A DNA stretch of 17,780 bases from the NCBI GenBank assembly GCA_900755085.1, contig CAAEFF010000165.1, forward strand, positions 1-17,780, given 5' to 3'. The notes under the pieces were generated by a model, which was given only the letters and a program-made list of their open reading frames with translations, had not been told where the DNA came from and made no database searches. Shown here one piece after another: positions 1 to 7,492 of this stretch; the first letter of the stretch is position 1, and the number at the start of each line of letters is the position of its first letter. The stretch comes from an uncultured Streptococcus sp. GTDB taxonomy: Bacteria; Bacillota; Bacilli; Lactobacillales; Streptococcaceae. Made by a program: the position numbers and the translations under genes.

Positions 1-2
1 CC

Positions 3-113
3 ATTGAAGTCTCTGCTGGTTCTGCCGCCGTTCTTTTGATCTTTATCTTGATCTTTAACTTTGGAGCACGCAAACTCGGAAGTTACCTCCATAAAAAACT
101 AACATCTGCTTAA
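3..113 (+). CDS. pstA: Phosphate ABC transporter permease PstA, C-terminal end (partial)
   Basis: The reading frame open from the window edge encodes 36 residues and ends in TAA at 111-113. It shows a hydrophobic run (AAVLLIFILIFNF) followed by a basic tail ending HKKLTSA. This fits the last transmembrane helix and cytoplasmic end of an inner-membrane permease. The identification as PstA rests mainly on position: it is directly upstream of two PstB ATPases and phoU, the usual order pstS-pstC-pstA-pstB-pstB-phoU in streptococci. Only about 10 nt separate it from pstB1, whose Shine-Dalgarno (AAAGGAG) overlaps this stop codon, so the genes are co-transcribed. The start and most of the gene lie outside the window. 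Confidence 0.75.
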   Translation: MEVSAGSAAVLLIFILIFNFGARKLGSYLHKKLTSA

Positions 114-123
114 AGGAGAAGAA

Positions 124-927
124 ATGTCAAAATACAATTGGGATGAGCGACACATCATTACTTTTCCTGAAGAAAAGGTGGTCCTATCGACTAGAGATTT
201 GCATGTCTATTATGGAAATAACGAATCCATCAAAGGCGTTGACATGCAGTTTGAAAAGAATAAAATTACAGCCTTGATTGGTCCTTCAGGGTCTGGGAAA
301 TCAACCTACCTTCGTAGTTTGAACCGGATGAATGATACCATTGATATTGCGCGTGTTACGGGTGAAATTTGGTATGAAGGCATCGATGTCAATCGTCCGG
401 ATATCAATGTTTATGAAATGCGCAAGCACATCGGGATGGTTTTCCAACGGCCAAATCCATTTGCCAAATCAATTTACAAAAACATTACCTTCCCGCATGA
501 ACGTGCTGGGGTGAAAGACAAGAAGGTCTTGGATGAATTGGTTGAAACCTCTTTGAAGCAGGCCGCTTTATGGGATCAGGTCAAAGATGACCTTCATAAA
601 TCTGCCTTAACCCTTTCAGGTGGTCAGCAGCAGCGACTCTGTATTGCGCGTGCCATCTCTGTGAAGCCAGACATCTTACTGATGGACGAACCTGCTTCAG
701 CCTTAGACCCCATCGCAACAGCGCAATTGGAAGAAACCATGCTTGAGTTGAAAAAAGATTATACCATTGTCATTGTGACACACAGCATGCAACAGGCTGC
801 CCGTGCGAGCGATTATACCGGCTTCTTCTACCTTGGAGACCTGATCGAGTATGACAAGACTTCGCATATTTTCCAAAATGCCAAATTGCAATCGACCAAC
901 GATTATGTGTCAGGTCACTTTGGATAA
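124..927 (+). CDS. pstB1: Phosphate ABC transporter ATP-binding protein PstB (first copy)
   Basis: This 267-residue cytoplasmic ATPase energises phosphate import through the PstC-PstA permease. All ABC motifs are intact: Walker A GPSGSGKST (about 53-61), Q-loop (FQRPNPF, about 107-113), signature LSGGQQQR (164-171), Walker B ILLMDEP (184-190), D-loop SALD, and the switch histidine in VTHSMQQA (His220). The FxxPNPF and LSGGQQQRLCIARA blocks are typical of the PstB family. The N-terminus is about 15 residues longer than in the second copy. The start is well supported by AAAGGAG 6 nt upstream. It is followed after 26 nt by a paralogous pstB; streptococcal pst operons commonly carry two, and the pair may form a heterodimer (inference). 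No Pho-type operator can be seen because the operon start is outside the window. Confidence 0.95.
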   Translation: MSKYNWDERHIITFPEEKVVLSTRDLHVYYGNNESIKGVDMQFEKNKITALIGPSGSGKSTYLRSLNRMNDTIDIARVTGEIWYEGIDVNRPDINVYEMRKHIGMVFQRPNPFAKSIYKNITFPHERAGVKDKKVLDELVETSLKQAALWDQVKDDLHKSALTLSGGQQQRLCIARAISVKPDILLMDEPASALDPIATAQLEETMLELKKDYTIVIVTHSMQQAARASDYTGFFYLGDLIEYDKTSHIFQNAKLQSTNDYVSGHFG

Positions 928-953
928 GGTAGAAGGACAAAAAGGAATATAAA

Positions 954-1712
954 ATGACAGATCCAATTTTACAAGTCAAGGACTTGTCGGTGTATTACAA
1001 CAAAAAGAAGGCCTTAAATAGTGTCTCTTTGGACTTTGCGTCAAAAGAGATTACAGCCTTAATCGGTCCATCAGGATCGGGAAAATCAACCCTTTTAAAA
1101 GCTATCAATCGCATGGGAGACTTAAACTCTGAAGTGACGACGACGGGGACGGTCCTCTATAACGGCCACAATATCTACGGTCCGCGGACAGATACTGTTG
1201 AGTTGCGTAAGGAAATCGGAATGGTCTTTCAACAGCCCAACCCCTTTCCCATGTCTATTTATGACAATGTCACTTATGGACTGATGATCAATGGAATAAA
1301 GGACAAATCGGTCTTAGATGAGGCAGTAGAAACCTCCCTCAAGCGTGCGTCTATTTGGGATGAGGTTAAGGATCGTTTACATGACTCAGCCATTGGCCTT
1401 TCTGGAGGCCAACAACAGCGGGTCTGTGTAGCGCGGGTCCTTGCGACCAGTCCTAAAATCATCCTGTTAGATGAGCCGACCTCAGCGCTAGACCCGATTT
1501 CAGCTGGTAAGATTGAGGAAACCCTCTATGGACTAAAAGACCGCTATACCATGCTTTTGGTGACTCGTTCCATGCAGCAGGCGAGTCGTATTTCAGATAA
1601 AACAGCCTTTTTCTTAGGTGGTGATTTGATCGAGTACAATGATACCAATGAAATGTTCTTGAACCCAGCTAAGAAAGAAACAGAAGACTATGTCTCTGGA
1701 AAATTTGGATAG
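954..1712 (+). CDS. pstB2: Phosphate ABC transporter ATP-binding protein PstB (second copy)
   Basis: This 252-residue paralogue of the preceding gene is the second nucleotide-binding subunit of the phosphate importer. Walker A GPSGSGKST (38-46), Q-loop FQQPNPF (92-98), signature LSGGQQQR (149-156), Walker B IILLDEP (169-175) and D-loop SALD are all present. The H-loop position, normally VTH, reads VTR (Arg205, codon 1566-1568), so the switch histidine is missing. In a heterodimer with PstB1 this would leave one of the two ATP sites degenerate (inference from general ABC mechanism). The start ATG has an AGGA Shine-Dalgarno about 9 nt upstream. The stop lies 13 nt before the preferred phoU start. 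Confidence 0.94.
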   Translation: MTDPILQVKDLSVYYNKKKALNSVSLDFASKEITALIGPSGSGKSTLLKAINRMGDLNSEVTTTGTVLYNGHNIYGPRTDTVELRKEIGMVFQQPNPFPMSIYDNVTYGLMINGIKDKSVLDEAVETSLKRASIWDEVKDRLHDSAIGLSGGQQQRVCVARVLATSPKIILLDEPTSALDPISAGKIEETLYGLKDRYTMLLVTRSMQQASRISDKTAFFLGGDLIEYNDTNEMFLNPAKKETEDYVSGKFG

Positions 1713-1725
1713 GAAGAAAAAGAAA

Positions 1726-2379
1726 ATGCTACGAGTTCAATTTGAAGAAGATTTAGAAAAGTTGCATAACCAGTTTTATGCAATGGGAAACGAAGTGTTG
1801 AGCCAGATCAACCGTACAGTAAGAGCTTTTGTCACACATGACCGTGAATTGGCCCGTCAAGTCATCGAAGACGATGCCAAGATCAATGATTTTGAAGTGA
1901 AGTTGGAGCGCAAATCTTTTGAGATCATTGCCCTCCAACAGCCAGTGTCACAAGACCTTCGCGTCGTCATGACCGTCTTAAAAGCGGTCTCTGACTTAGA
2001 GCGGATGGGTGACCATGCGGTTTCAATTGCCAAAGCAACGATTCGGATGAAAGGTGAAGTGCGCATCAAATCTGTTGAAGAAGAAATCAGCAAAATGGGG
2101 CGTGAGGTCAAAGACTTTGTCGAAGCGACCCTTGATGTCTACCTCAAAGGTGATGTCGATTTGGCCTATACAGTTGCTTCACGTGATGAAGAAATTAATC
2201 ATTTCTTTGAAAGCATTCAAGAATTGACGACAGAAGAAATTCGTAAAAATCCTGAGTCTATCTTGACCGGTCGTGATTACTTCCAAGTGATTAACTTCTT
2301 GGAACGCATCGGAGATTATGCAAAAAATATCTGTGAATGGGTTGTCTACTTTGAAACAGGTAAAATTGTAGAAATGTAA
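1726..2379 (+). CDS. phoU: Phosphate signalling/transport accessory protein PhoU
   Basis: PhoU is a cytoplasmic, all-helical protein that modulates PstSCAB activity and phosphate signalling. The 217-residue product (MLRVQFEEDLEKLH...) contains the two repeated PhoU three-helix motifs, around residues 20-100 and 125-205. The metal-contacting motif is seen as DLERMGDHAVSIAK in the first half and FLERIGDYAKNICEW in the second. I chose ATG 1726 rather than the in-frame ATG at 1690. The upstream one lies inside pstB2 and would add a lysine-rich stretch, while 1726 has AGGAAG about 9 nt upstream and gives the N-terminus usual for streptococcal PhoU. It is the last gene of the pst operon; a weak hairpin and T-rich tract follow before pepN. 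Confidence 0.94.
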   Translation: MLRVQFEEDLEKLHNQFYAMGNEVLSQINRTVRAFVTHDRELARQVIEDDAKINDFEVKLERKSFEIIALQQPVSQDLRVVMTVLKAVSDLERMGDHAVSIAKATIRMKGEVRIKSVEEEISKMGREVKDFVEATLDVYLKGDVDLAYTVASRDEEINHFFESIQELTTEEIRKNPESILTGRDYFQVINFLERIGDYAKNICEWVVYFETGKIVEM

Positions 2380-2469
2380 GAAAGACGAATCTTTGGGAAT
2401 AGAAGAAAAGTGAATGATTCAAAATTGTTGATTTCGACTCCCAAAGCCCCATTCTTTTAGCTCTCAGGC

Positions 2470-2500
2470 AGGCATTGTCATGCTTTTCTTTTCTTTTATT
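2470..2500 (+). terminator. Possible weak terminator after phoU
   Basis: AGGCAT (2470-2475) can pair with ATGCTT (2480-2485), including one G-U pair, across a TGTC loop. A pyrimidine-rich T tract (TTCTTTTCTTTTATT) follows. The stem is short, so termination here would be weak. A longer 8-bp pairing, CTTTGGGA (2391-2398) with TCCCAAAG (2439-2446), lies just upstream but has a 40-nt loop and no T tract. Confidence 0.35.
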
Positions 2501-2509
2501 CTGACTTTG

Positions 2510-2518
2510 TGATAAAAT
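2510..2518 (+). promoter_or_regulatory. Extended -10 promoter for pepN
   Basis: TGATAAAAT (2510-2518) is an extended -10 element (TGn plus TAAAAT) about 53 nt before the pepN ATG. No good -35 is visible 16-18 bp upstream, only a T-rich tract, which is common for extended -10 promoters in streptococci. It implies that pepN can be transcribed independently of the pst operon. Confidence 0.55.
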
Positions 2519-2570
2519 AGTCCTATTAGGGCTTTTGATAGGAAAGCATCGAAATAAAAAGGAGGAAATT

Positions 2571-5114
2571 ATGCAAGCAGTTGCACATTTTGTAGAAACA
2601 TTCGTTCCAGAACATTATGACGTGTTTTTGTATTTAAGTCGTAAAACTAAGACCTTTAGTGGTCGTGTGGTGATTACAGGTCAAGCCAAGGCGGACAAGA
2701 TCTCGCTTCACCAAAAAGATTTGACCATCGAAACAGTAGAAGTAGCTGGTCAAGCCCGTCCCTTTACTGTAGATGATGCCAATGAAGCGGTTTACGTAGA
2801 ATTGGTGGAAGCTGGTCAAGTAACAGTTACCTTGACTTATTCAGGTAAGATCACTGACAACATGACAGGGATTTACCCATCTTACTACAGCATTGATGGT
2901 GTGAAGAAGGAAGTTCTCTCTACTCAGTTTGAGAGCCATTTTGCGCGTGAAGCTTTTCCAAGTGTGGACGAGCCTGAAGCCAAAGCAACGTTCGATCTGT
3001 CTTTGAAATTTGACCAAGAAGAAGGTGAAATAGCCCTTTCAAATATGCCTGAAATTGATGTGGAAAACCGCAAAGAAACAGGTATCTGGAAATTTGCTAC
3101 GACTCCACGGATGTCTTCTTACCTCCTTGCCTTTGCTGCTGGGGATCTTCAAGGTGTGACTGCCAAAACAAAAAATGGTACTCTTGTAGGTATCTACTCA
3201 ACCAAAGCCCATCCTTTGAAAAACTTAGAATTTTCATTGGATATTGCCGTTCGTGTCATCGAATTTTATGAAGACTATTACGGCGTGAAGTACCCAATTC
3301 CTCAATCTCTTCACGTGGCGCTTCCAGACTTCTCTTCTGGAGCCATGGAAAACTGGGGCTTGGTGACTTACCGTGAAGTTTATCTCTTGGTCGATGAAAA
3401 CTCAACTGCAGTTAGCCGTCAACAAGTCGCTCTTGTAGTCGCTCACGAATTGGCTCACCAATGGTTCGGTAACCTCGTTACGATGAAGTGGTGGGATGAC
3501 CTCTGGTTGAATGAAAGTTTTGCCAACATGATGGAATATGTCTCTGTCAATGCTATCGAGCCAAGCTGGAATATCTTTGAAGACTTCCAAACAAAAGGTG
3601 TGCCATTGGCCTTGAAACGCGATGCAACCGATGGGGTGCAATCGGTCCATGTGGAAGTTAAACACCCTGATGAAATTAATACTCTTTTTGACCCAGCCAT
3701 CGTCTACGCGAAAGGTAGCCGTCTCATGCATATGCTTCGTCGCTGGTTAGGTGATGATGCTTTCCGTAAAGGACTTAAAGCTTACTTTGAAAAACACCAA
3801 TACGGCAATACAATTGGTCGTGACCTTTGGAATGCCCTAGGTGATGCATCTGGTCGTGATGTAGCTGCCTTCATGGATTCTTGGTTGGAACAACCGGGTT
3901 ATCCAGTCCTTACAGCCGTGGTAGAAAATGATACCTTGAAGATCAGTCAAAAACAATTCTTCATTGGGGAACATGAAGACCAAGGTCGTAAATGGGTTGT
4001 GCCATTGAACAGCAACTGGTCTGGTATTCCAGATACACTTGAAACAGAAACCCTTGAAATTCCAGGTTATGCTGCCCTTGCTGCTGCAAATAAAGAGCCG
4101 CTTCGTTTCAATACGGAAAATACAGCCCACTACATTACCGATTACCAAGGAGAGCTCTTGGATGCGATTGTAGACAACATGGCTTCCTTGGATAACACCA
4201 GCAAGCAACAAATCCTTCAAGAACGCCGTCTCTTGGCAGAAAGTGGTGCCATCTCTTATGCGAGCCTCTTGCCAGTCATCGAGAAATTAACGAAAGAAAC
4301 TTCTTATTTGGTTGTCTCTGCGGTTTCATCCATTCTTCAAGGGCTCAGCCTCTTTGTGGATGAAGGGACGGAAGTCGAAGCAGCCTATAAAGCTTTGTTG
4401 GTAACTTTCAACCAATTCAACTTTGACCGCCTTGGTTTTGAACCAAAAGCTGGAGAAGCTGATGAGGATGAAATGGTTCGTCAATTGGTAATTGCCAATA
4501 TGATCAAGGGGGATGATGCAGGAGCAAGCGCCAAAGCCAGCGAAATCTATGCAGCTCATGCAGACAATATTAGCAAGCTTCCGGCAGCCATTCGTTTGCA
4601 AATCTTGATTAACCAAATCAAACACCATGAAAGCAAAGAATTGACTGATTTGTACTTGACGACTTATGCCCAAGCGACAGATGGCAACTTCAAGCGTCAA
4701 TTGTCTACAGCTTTGGCTTATACAACCAATGCAGACACAGTTGAAAAGATTTTGACAGAGTGGAAGAACAAGGATGTTGTGAAACCACAAGACTTGGCAA
4801 TGAGTTGGTATTTCACTTTCTTACATCATGACTTCACCCAGGAATCTGCCTGGACTTGGGCGCGTGAAAATTGGGAATGGATCAAAGCAGCTCTTGGCGG
4901 AGATATGAGCTTTGACAAGTTTGTCATCTACCCAGCCAATACCTTCAAAACAGCAGAGCGCTTAGCAGAATTCAAAGCTTTCTTTGAACCGCAATTGTCT
5001 GATATGGCTATCAGCCGAAACATCAGCATGGGAATCAAGGAAATCGCAGCGCGTGTGGATTTGATCCAACGGGAAAAAGCAGCAGTAGAAGCAGCAATTC
5101 TTGCAACGAAATAA
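2571..5114 (+). CDS. pepN: Aminopeptidase N (M1 zinc metallopeptidase)
   Basis: This 847-residue cytosolic aminopeptidase removes N-terminal residues from peptides; its length matches lactic-acid-bacteria PepN (about 845-850). It has an N-terminal beta domain, then the exopeptidase motif GAMEN (257-261), then the zinc site HELAH (His292, Glu293, His296) with the third ligand Glu315 in WLNES, 19 residues after His296. The transition-state tyrosine is Tyr379 in IVYAKG. A long C-terminal helical domain follows. ATG 2571 is chosen because AAGGAGG lies 8 nt upstream; the in-frame ATG at 2535 has no ribosome site and lies only 17 nt from the -10 element. It follows phoU and has its own promoter. 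Downstream are a repeat element and a strong terminator. In S. pneumoniae and S. mutans, as I recall, pepN lies directly before the ciaRH block; here about 5 kb intervenes. Confidence 0.97.
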   Translation: MQAVAHFVETFVPEHYDVFLYLSRKTKTFSGRVVITGQAKADKISLHQKDLTIETVEVAGQARPFTVDDANEAVYVELVEAGQVTVTLTYSGKITDNMTGIYPSYYSIDGVKKEVLSTQFESHFAREAFPSVDEPEAKATFDLSLKFDQEEGEIALSNMPEIDVENRKETGIWKFATTPRMSSYLLAFAAGDLQGVTAKTKNGTLVGIYSTKAHPLKNLEFSLDIAVRVIEFYEDYYGVKYPIPQSLHVALPDFSSGAMENWGLVTYREVYLLVDENSTAVSRQQVALVVAHELAHQWFGNLVTMKWWDDLWLNESFANMMEYVSVNAIEPSWNIFEDFQTKGVPLALKRDATDGVQSVHVEVKHPDEINTLFDPAIVYAKGSRLMHMLRRWLGDDAFRKGLKAYFEKHQYGNTIGRDLWNALGDASGRDVAAFMDSWLEQPGYPVLTAVVENDTLKISQKQFFIGEHEDQGRKWVVPLNSNWSGIPDTLETETLEIPGYAALAAANKEPLRFNTENTAHYITDYQGELLDAIVDNMASLDNTSKQQILQERRLLAESGAISYASLLPVIEKLTKETSYLVVSAVSSILQGLSLFVDEGTEVEAAYKALLVTFNQFNFDRLGFEPKAGEADEDEMVRQLVIANMIKGDDAGASAKASEIYAAHADNISKLPAAIRLQILINQIKHHESKELTDLYLTTYAQATDGNFKRQLSTALAYTTNADTVEKILTEWKNKDVVKPQDLAMSWYFTFLHHDFTQESAWTWARENWEWIKAALGGDMSFDKFVIYPANTFKTAERLAEFKAFFEPQLSDMAISRNISMGIKEIAARVDLIQREKAAVEAAILATK

Positions 5115-5127
5115 ATTTATAAAAGAT

Positions 5128-5264
5128 GAGAGTGGGACAGAAATCGGTCATTCGTTAGAATTCGATTTCGTCGTCCCACCTCTGCACAGTTGAGTAGGGC
5201 TGTAAAAGCTGATGAAATCAGCTTAGTAGAGCCCACTCAACCACTGCGTCTTGCTCGACAATCC
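5128..5264. repeat. 137-bp structured repeat, copy 1
   Basis: This non-coding stretch is 97% identical (133 of 137 positions, no gaps) to the reverse complement of 13191-13327. It folds into two compound hairpins. In the first, GTGGGAC (5132-5138) pairs with GTCCCAC (5173-5179), with inner GAAATCG (5140-5146) and CGATTTC (5163-5169). In the second, GTTGAGT (5189-5195) pairs with ACTCAAC (5235-5241), with inner GGGCT/AGCCC (5197-5201/5230-5234) and AAGCTGAT/ATCAGCTT around a 3-nt loop (5206-5224). The end at ATCC faces a terminator hairpin, as in the other copy. I recognise it only as a dispersed intergenic repeat of the kind common in oral streptococci (BOX/RUP-like in behaviour, not in sequence). 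It has no coding capacity. Confidence 0.85.
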
Positions 5265-5270
5265 AAAAAC

Positions 5271-5310
5271 AAAAGATGAGGCTAGGACTTTTGTCCCAGC
5301 CTCATCTTTT
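5271..5310. terminator. Strong bidirectional terminator between pepN and the kinase gene
   Basis: The arms 5271-5288 and 5293-5310 form an 18-bp stem (AAAAGATGAGGCT paired with AGCCTCATCTTTT, one A/C mismatch, then GGAC/GTCC) around a TTTT loop. A-rich sequence precedes it and T-rich sequence follows it on the + strand, so it can act in both directions. It separates pepN (+) from the convergent histidine kinase gene (-). Confidence 0.9.
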
Positions 5311-5353
5311 GTTGTTCAATGAATCATCTGTATTGGATATCGAAGGAGAAGGA

Positions 5354-6634
5354 TCATTCGTTTATTGGACTTGGTAAGAGGATCTCCGTTCGATAGTGGC
5401 CATTTTCTTTGAATCGCTTGATAGTTCCTTGGTATTCTTGTACTAGGGCATCAACGTTTCGTAAGCCCCAACCATCTCTTTGACGTGTTTTACGAGTCTC
5501 TTGTTCTTGTTCATTAAAGGTATTGTTGATCGAAATAAATAGGTTTTGTTGAAAATAACGTATATTCAGAGCCAATGTTCTCTCCGATTTATCAGTTAAT
5601 CGAAGACAGGCTGAAATACTATTATCTAAACAATTTCCTAAAATAACAGCTAGAATATCAGGCTGAATAGATAATTCTTGAGGGACAAAGCAGTCAATTT
5701 CCAATTCAATTTCATCTTCAACATCGTGCAGTTTTTGATTCAGTAAAAAATTAATTGTTGGATTTTTGGAGTAAAAGGTTTGCTTTCCTGAAATACTATC
5801 GGTTAACGAGTGAAGATACTCTCTAGCCTCATCAGGATTTTCTTCTAGAAGTGCCAACAGAGTTAAATGTTTATTTTTTAAGTCATGCCGAAGACTTTGC
5901 AATCGTTGGTATTCCTCTTGAGACTGTTGTGTTTCTCTTAATTGAAACTGAAGCTGTTCTTTATCTAGTTTATTTTGATAATAAGCGTGCTGTTGTTGAG
6001 AAAGATGTAGGGTAAAATACAGCGAGGAAAACGACAATACAATAAGAGACAAGAGTGAAATGACAGAAAGATAATCTGGTCCAAATACTTGCCCTTGAAT
6101 AGCTGATACAGTAAAGGCAAAAATAATCGACAAAATCGGCACGATAAATTGATACAGCCAATTTCTTTTAGATGTTGGCATGGTTAACTTTTGATGTGTT
6201 CGGAATAACTGTCGAAGAACTAGAGTGATCACAGTTGAAAAAAGAAAACTGATGACAAGGTAACCACTAATCAGTCCTAAATTTTTTGATACTTTTGATA
6301 GTGGAAGAAAAAGTTGGATAGCTTGATTGAGGACAGCTCCTGCTAATAATGTCAGGCTTGTCTGTAAGAATATCCAAAAGGAAGAATCACGAAAGGAGTA
6401 GCCAAAATAGAGTCCTACAAGAGAGGATTCTAACATACTAAGGAGGAGATTGCTCACTAAAAAAACGCGACTTTCTAAAAAAACAAACACAAGAGCCACA
6501 TGAAAAAGAAAGAAACAACAAAGGACTAAAAGGGTTTCTTTTGAATGTTTATTTTTGGATATTGGCCTATAAAATAAAACAGTTGACAGAAATAAGTCGA
6601 ACAAGATACTAATGATCCGTAATCCTATTAGCAT
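5354..6634 (-). CDS. Sensor histidine kinase of the peptide-pheromone (HPK10, AgrC/ComD/BlpH-like) type
   Basis: This is a membrane sensor kinase of 426 residues. The N-terminal half (about 1-212) is a polytopic membrane domain with six or seven hydrophobic segments (roughly 4-22, 33-53, 56-79, 86-110, 118-140, 159-180, 188-210). A coiled-coil-prone linker (about 213-245) and a GHKL kinase core follow. The H-box is LRHDLKNKH with phosphorylatable His250, the N-box is GNCLDNSISAC (333-343), and the G-box is DGWGLRNV (387-394). This arrangement is that of kinases that sense secreted peptides and phosphorylate LytTR regulators. It overlaps the regulator gene by 1 nt (TAATG), so the two are translationally coupled. 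No ComC/AgrD-like signal peptide gene was found beside it, so its ligand is unknown. GC content looks lower than in flanking genes. Confidence 0.88.
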   Translation of the reverse strand: MLIGLRIISILFDLFLSTVLFYRPISKNKHSKETLLVLCCFFLFHVALVFVFLESRVFLVSNLLLSMLESSLVGLYFGYSFRDSSFWIFLQTSLTLLAGAVLNQAIQLFLPLSKVSKNLGLISGYLVISFLFSTVITLVLRQLFRTHQKLTMPTSKRNWLYQFIVPILSIIFAFTVSAIQGQVFGPDYLSVISLLSLIVLSFSSLYFTLHLSQQQHAYYQNKLDKEQLQFQLRETQQSQEEYQRLQSLRHDLKNKHLTLLALLEENPDEAREYLHSLTDSISGKQTFYSKNPTINFLLNQKLHDVEDEIELEIDCFVPQELSIQPDILAVILGNCLDNSISACLRLTDKSERTLALNIRYFQQNLFISINNTFNEQEQETRKTRQRDGWGLRNVDALVQEYQGTIKRFKENGHYRTEILLPSPINE

Positions 6635-7344
6635 TAGAAATTCCTTTCACTGAGGTAGTTATAGTATTTTTCTTTAAAAGAAGACTGGAACTTACGACTA
6701 ATTGGAAGTAGATGCTCCTCGGTTCCATTTAGCAAAATAGTCACTGTTTTCGCATCAAAATCTTTGATATATTTGGGATTTACAATATAAGAAGCATGAA
6801 TTTGAATAAAATAATCAGGTAGTTTATCTAAAATGTCTTGGGTTTTCAGTAAGGACTTATAGGTATCTGCTAGCGTGTAAATAAAAACAGAACGCTTATC
6901 CTTCTCAAAATAGGTAATGTCACTTAACGGAATAGAGTAACTTTGTTTTCCAAATGAGAAGTTAAAGATGGTTTGTCCTAAATCTAGATAACGTAAAACT
7001 CTGTCTACTACCTTATTTAGCCTTTGAGGTTCAATTGGTTTTACTAAGTAATCAAAAGTCTGTACTTCAAAAACTTGTTCCATATAATCACGATAGCTGG
7101 TCACAAAAATAATGGGGATAAAAGGATTGAACTGACGAATTTCACGTGCAAGGTCAATTCCAGTAATTTGTGGCATATCAATATCCAAAAAAACACAATG
7201 AGTATCCCTTGTTAACTGCTCTAGCATTTTTTGTGGATTTGTATATAGTTTTGTTTCTACAGGAACCTTGTCGTAAGAAAGTAAATACTGTTCTAACTGA
7301 CTAGCATCTCTAGTTGAGTCATCACAAATAACGACGTTTAACAT
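6634..7344 (-). CDS. LytTR-family response regulator (AgrA/ComE/BlpR-like)
   Basis: The protein has 236 residues: a receiver domain (1-120) and a LytTR DNA-binding domain (about 128-232). Receiver residues are Asp8/Asp9 (ICDDS), phospho-acceptor Asp54 (VFLDIDMP), Thr82 and Lys102 (LVKPIEP). The LytTR part shows the typical block around YFEKDKRSVFIYT and the conserved HASYIVNPKYIKDF segment. It acts as a transcription factor phosphorylated by the kinase encoded immediately downstream. The start is supported by AAGGGGG about 5 nt upstream on the minus strand. The promoter region is shared with a divergent ABC exporter operon and contains two 9-bp direct repeats 12 bp apart (7373-7402), a likely target of this regulator. 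It lies in the same AT-rich module as the exporter. Confidence 0.92.
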   Translation of the reverse strand: MLNVVICDDSTRDASQLEQYLLSYDKVPVETKLYTNPQKMLEQLTRDTHCVFLDIDMPQITGIDLAREIRQFNPFIPIIFVTSYRDYMEQVFEVQTFDYLVKPIEPQRLNKVVDRVLRYLDLGQTIFNFSFGKQSYSIPLSDITYFEKDKRSVFIYTLADTYKSLLKTQDILDKLPDYFIQIHASYIVNPKYIKDFDAKTVTILLNGTEEHLLPISRKFQSSFKEKYYNYLSERNF

Positions 7345-7372
7345 AAGTCCCCCTTATCAAATTGAGTTGGCT

Positions 7373-7402
7373 AATTATGACACTAAAATGGTAAATCATG
7401 AC
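7373..7402. promoter_or_regulatory. Candidate LytTR operator: 9-bp direct repeats with 12-bp spacer
   Basis: AATTATGAC (7373-7381) and AATCATGAC (7394-7402) match at 8 of 9 positions and are separated by exactly 12 bp, giving a 21-bp period on one face of the helix. Known ComE/AgrA-type LytTR sites are 9-bp imperfect direct repeats with 12-13 bp spacers. They lie just upstream of the likely -35 of the exporter promoter. A third ATGAC in inverted orientation (GTCAT, 7417-7421) follows. Binding is inference. Confidence 0.55.
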
Positions 7403-7409
7403 GTAAACC

Positions 7410-7437
7410 TTGGAAAGTCATATGTTTATTATACAAT
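7410..7437 (+). promoter_or_regulatory. Promoter for the ABC exporter, overlapping a divergent promoter
   Basis: TTGGAA (7410-7415), 16 bp, then TACAAT (7432-7437) fits a promoter reading toward the ATPase gene. On the minus strand the same region holds a perfect TATAAT (complement of 7428-7433) that could serve the response-regulator gene, with only a weak -35 (TTCATT at 16 bp). The two promoters would overlap back to back, so they may compete or be co-regulated. Confidence 0.5.
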
Positions 7438-7492
7438 AATCTTATCAAAAATGAAGGAAGCTGGGAAAATCTTCTCAGTCTTGAGTGATGAG

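Noticed and set aside
2391..2446. CTTTGGGA / TCCCAAAG pairing after phoU as a strong terminator or riboswitch
   Set aside because: The loop is 40 nt, there is no T tract directly after it, and no known riboswitch core is visible.
3402..4790. Several minus-strand open frames of 80-154 codons
   Set aside because: They are antisense to pepN, whose zinc-peptidase motifs run unbroken through the region.
7367..7492. A longer N-terminus for the exporter ATPase beginning at TTG 7367
   Set aside because: It would overlap the putative operator and promoter, adds 42 residues with no similarity to ABC ATPases, and has no ribosome site. The start remains uncertain between 7451 and 7493.
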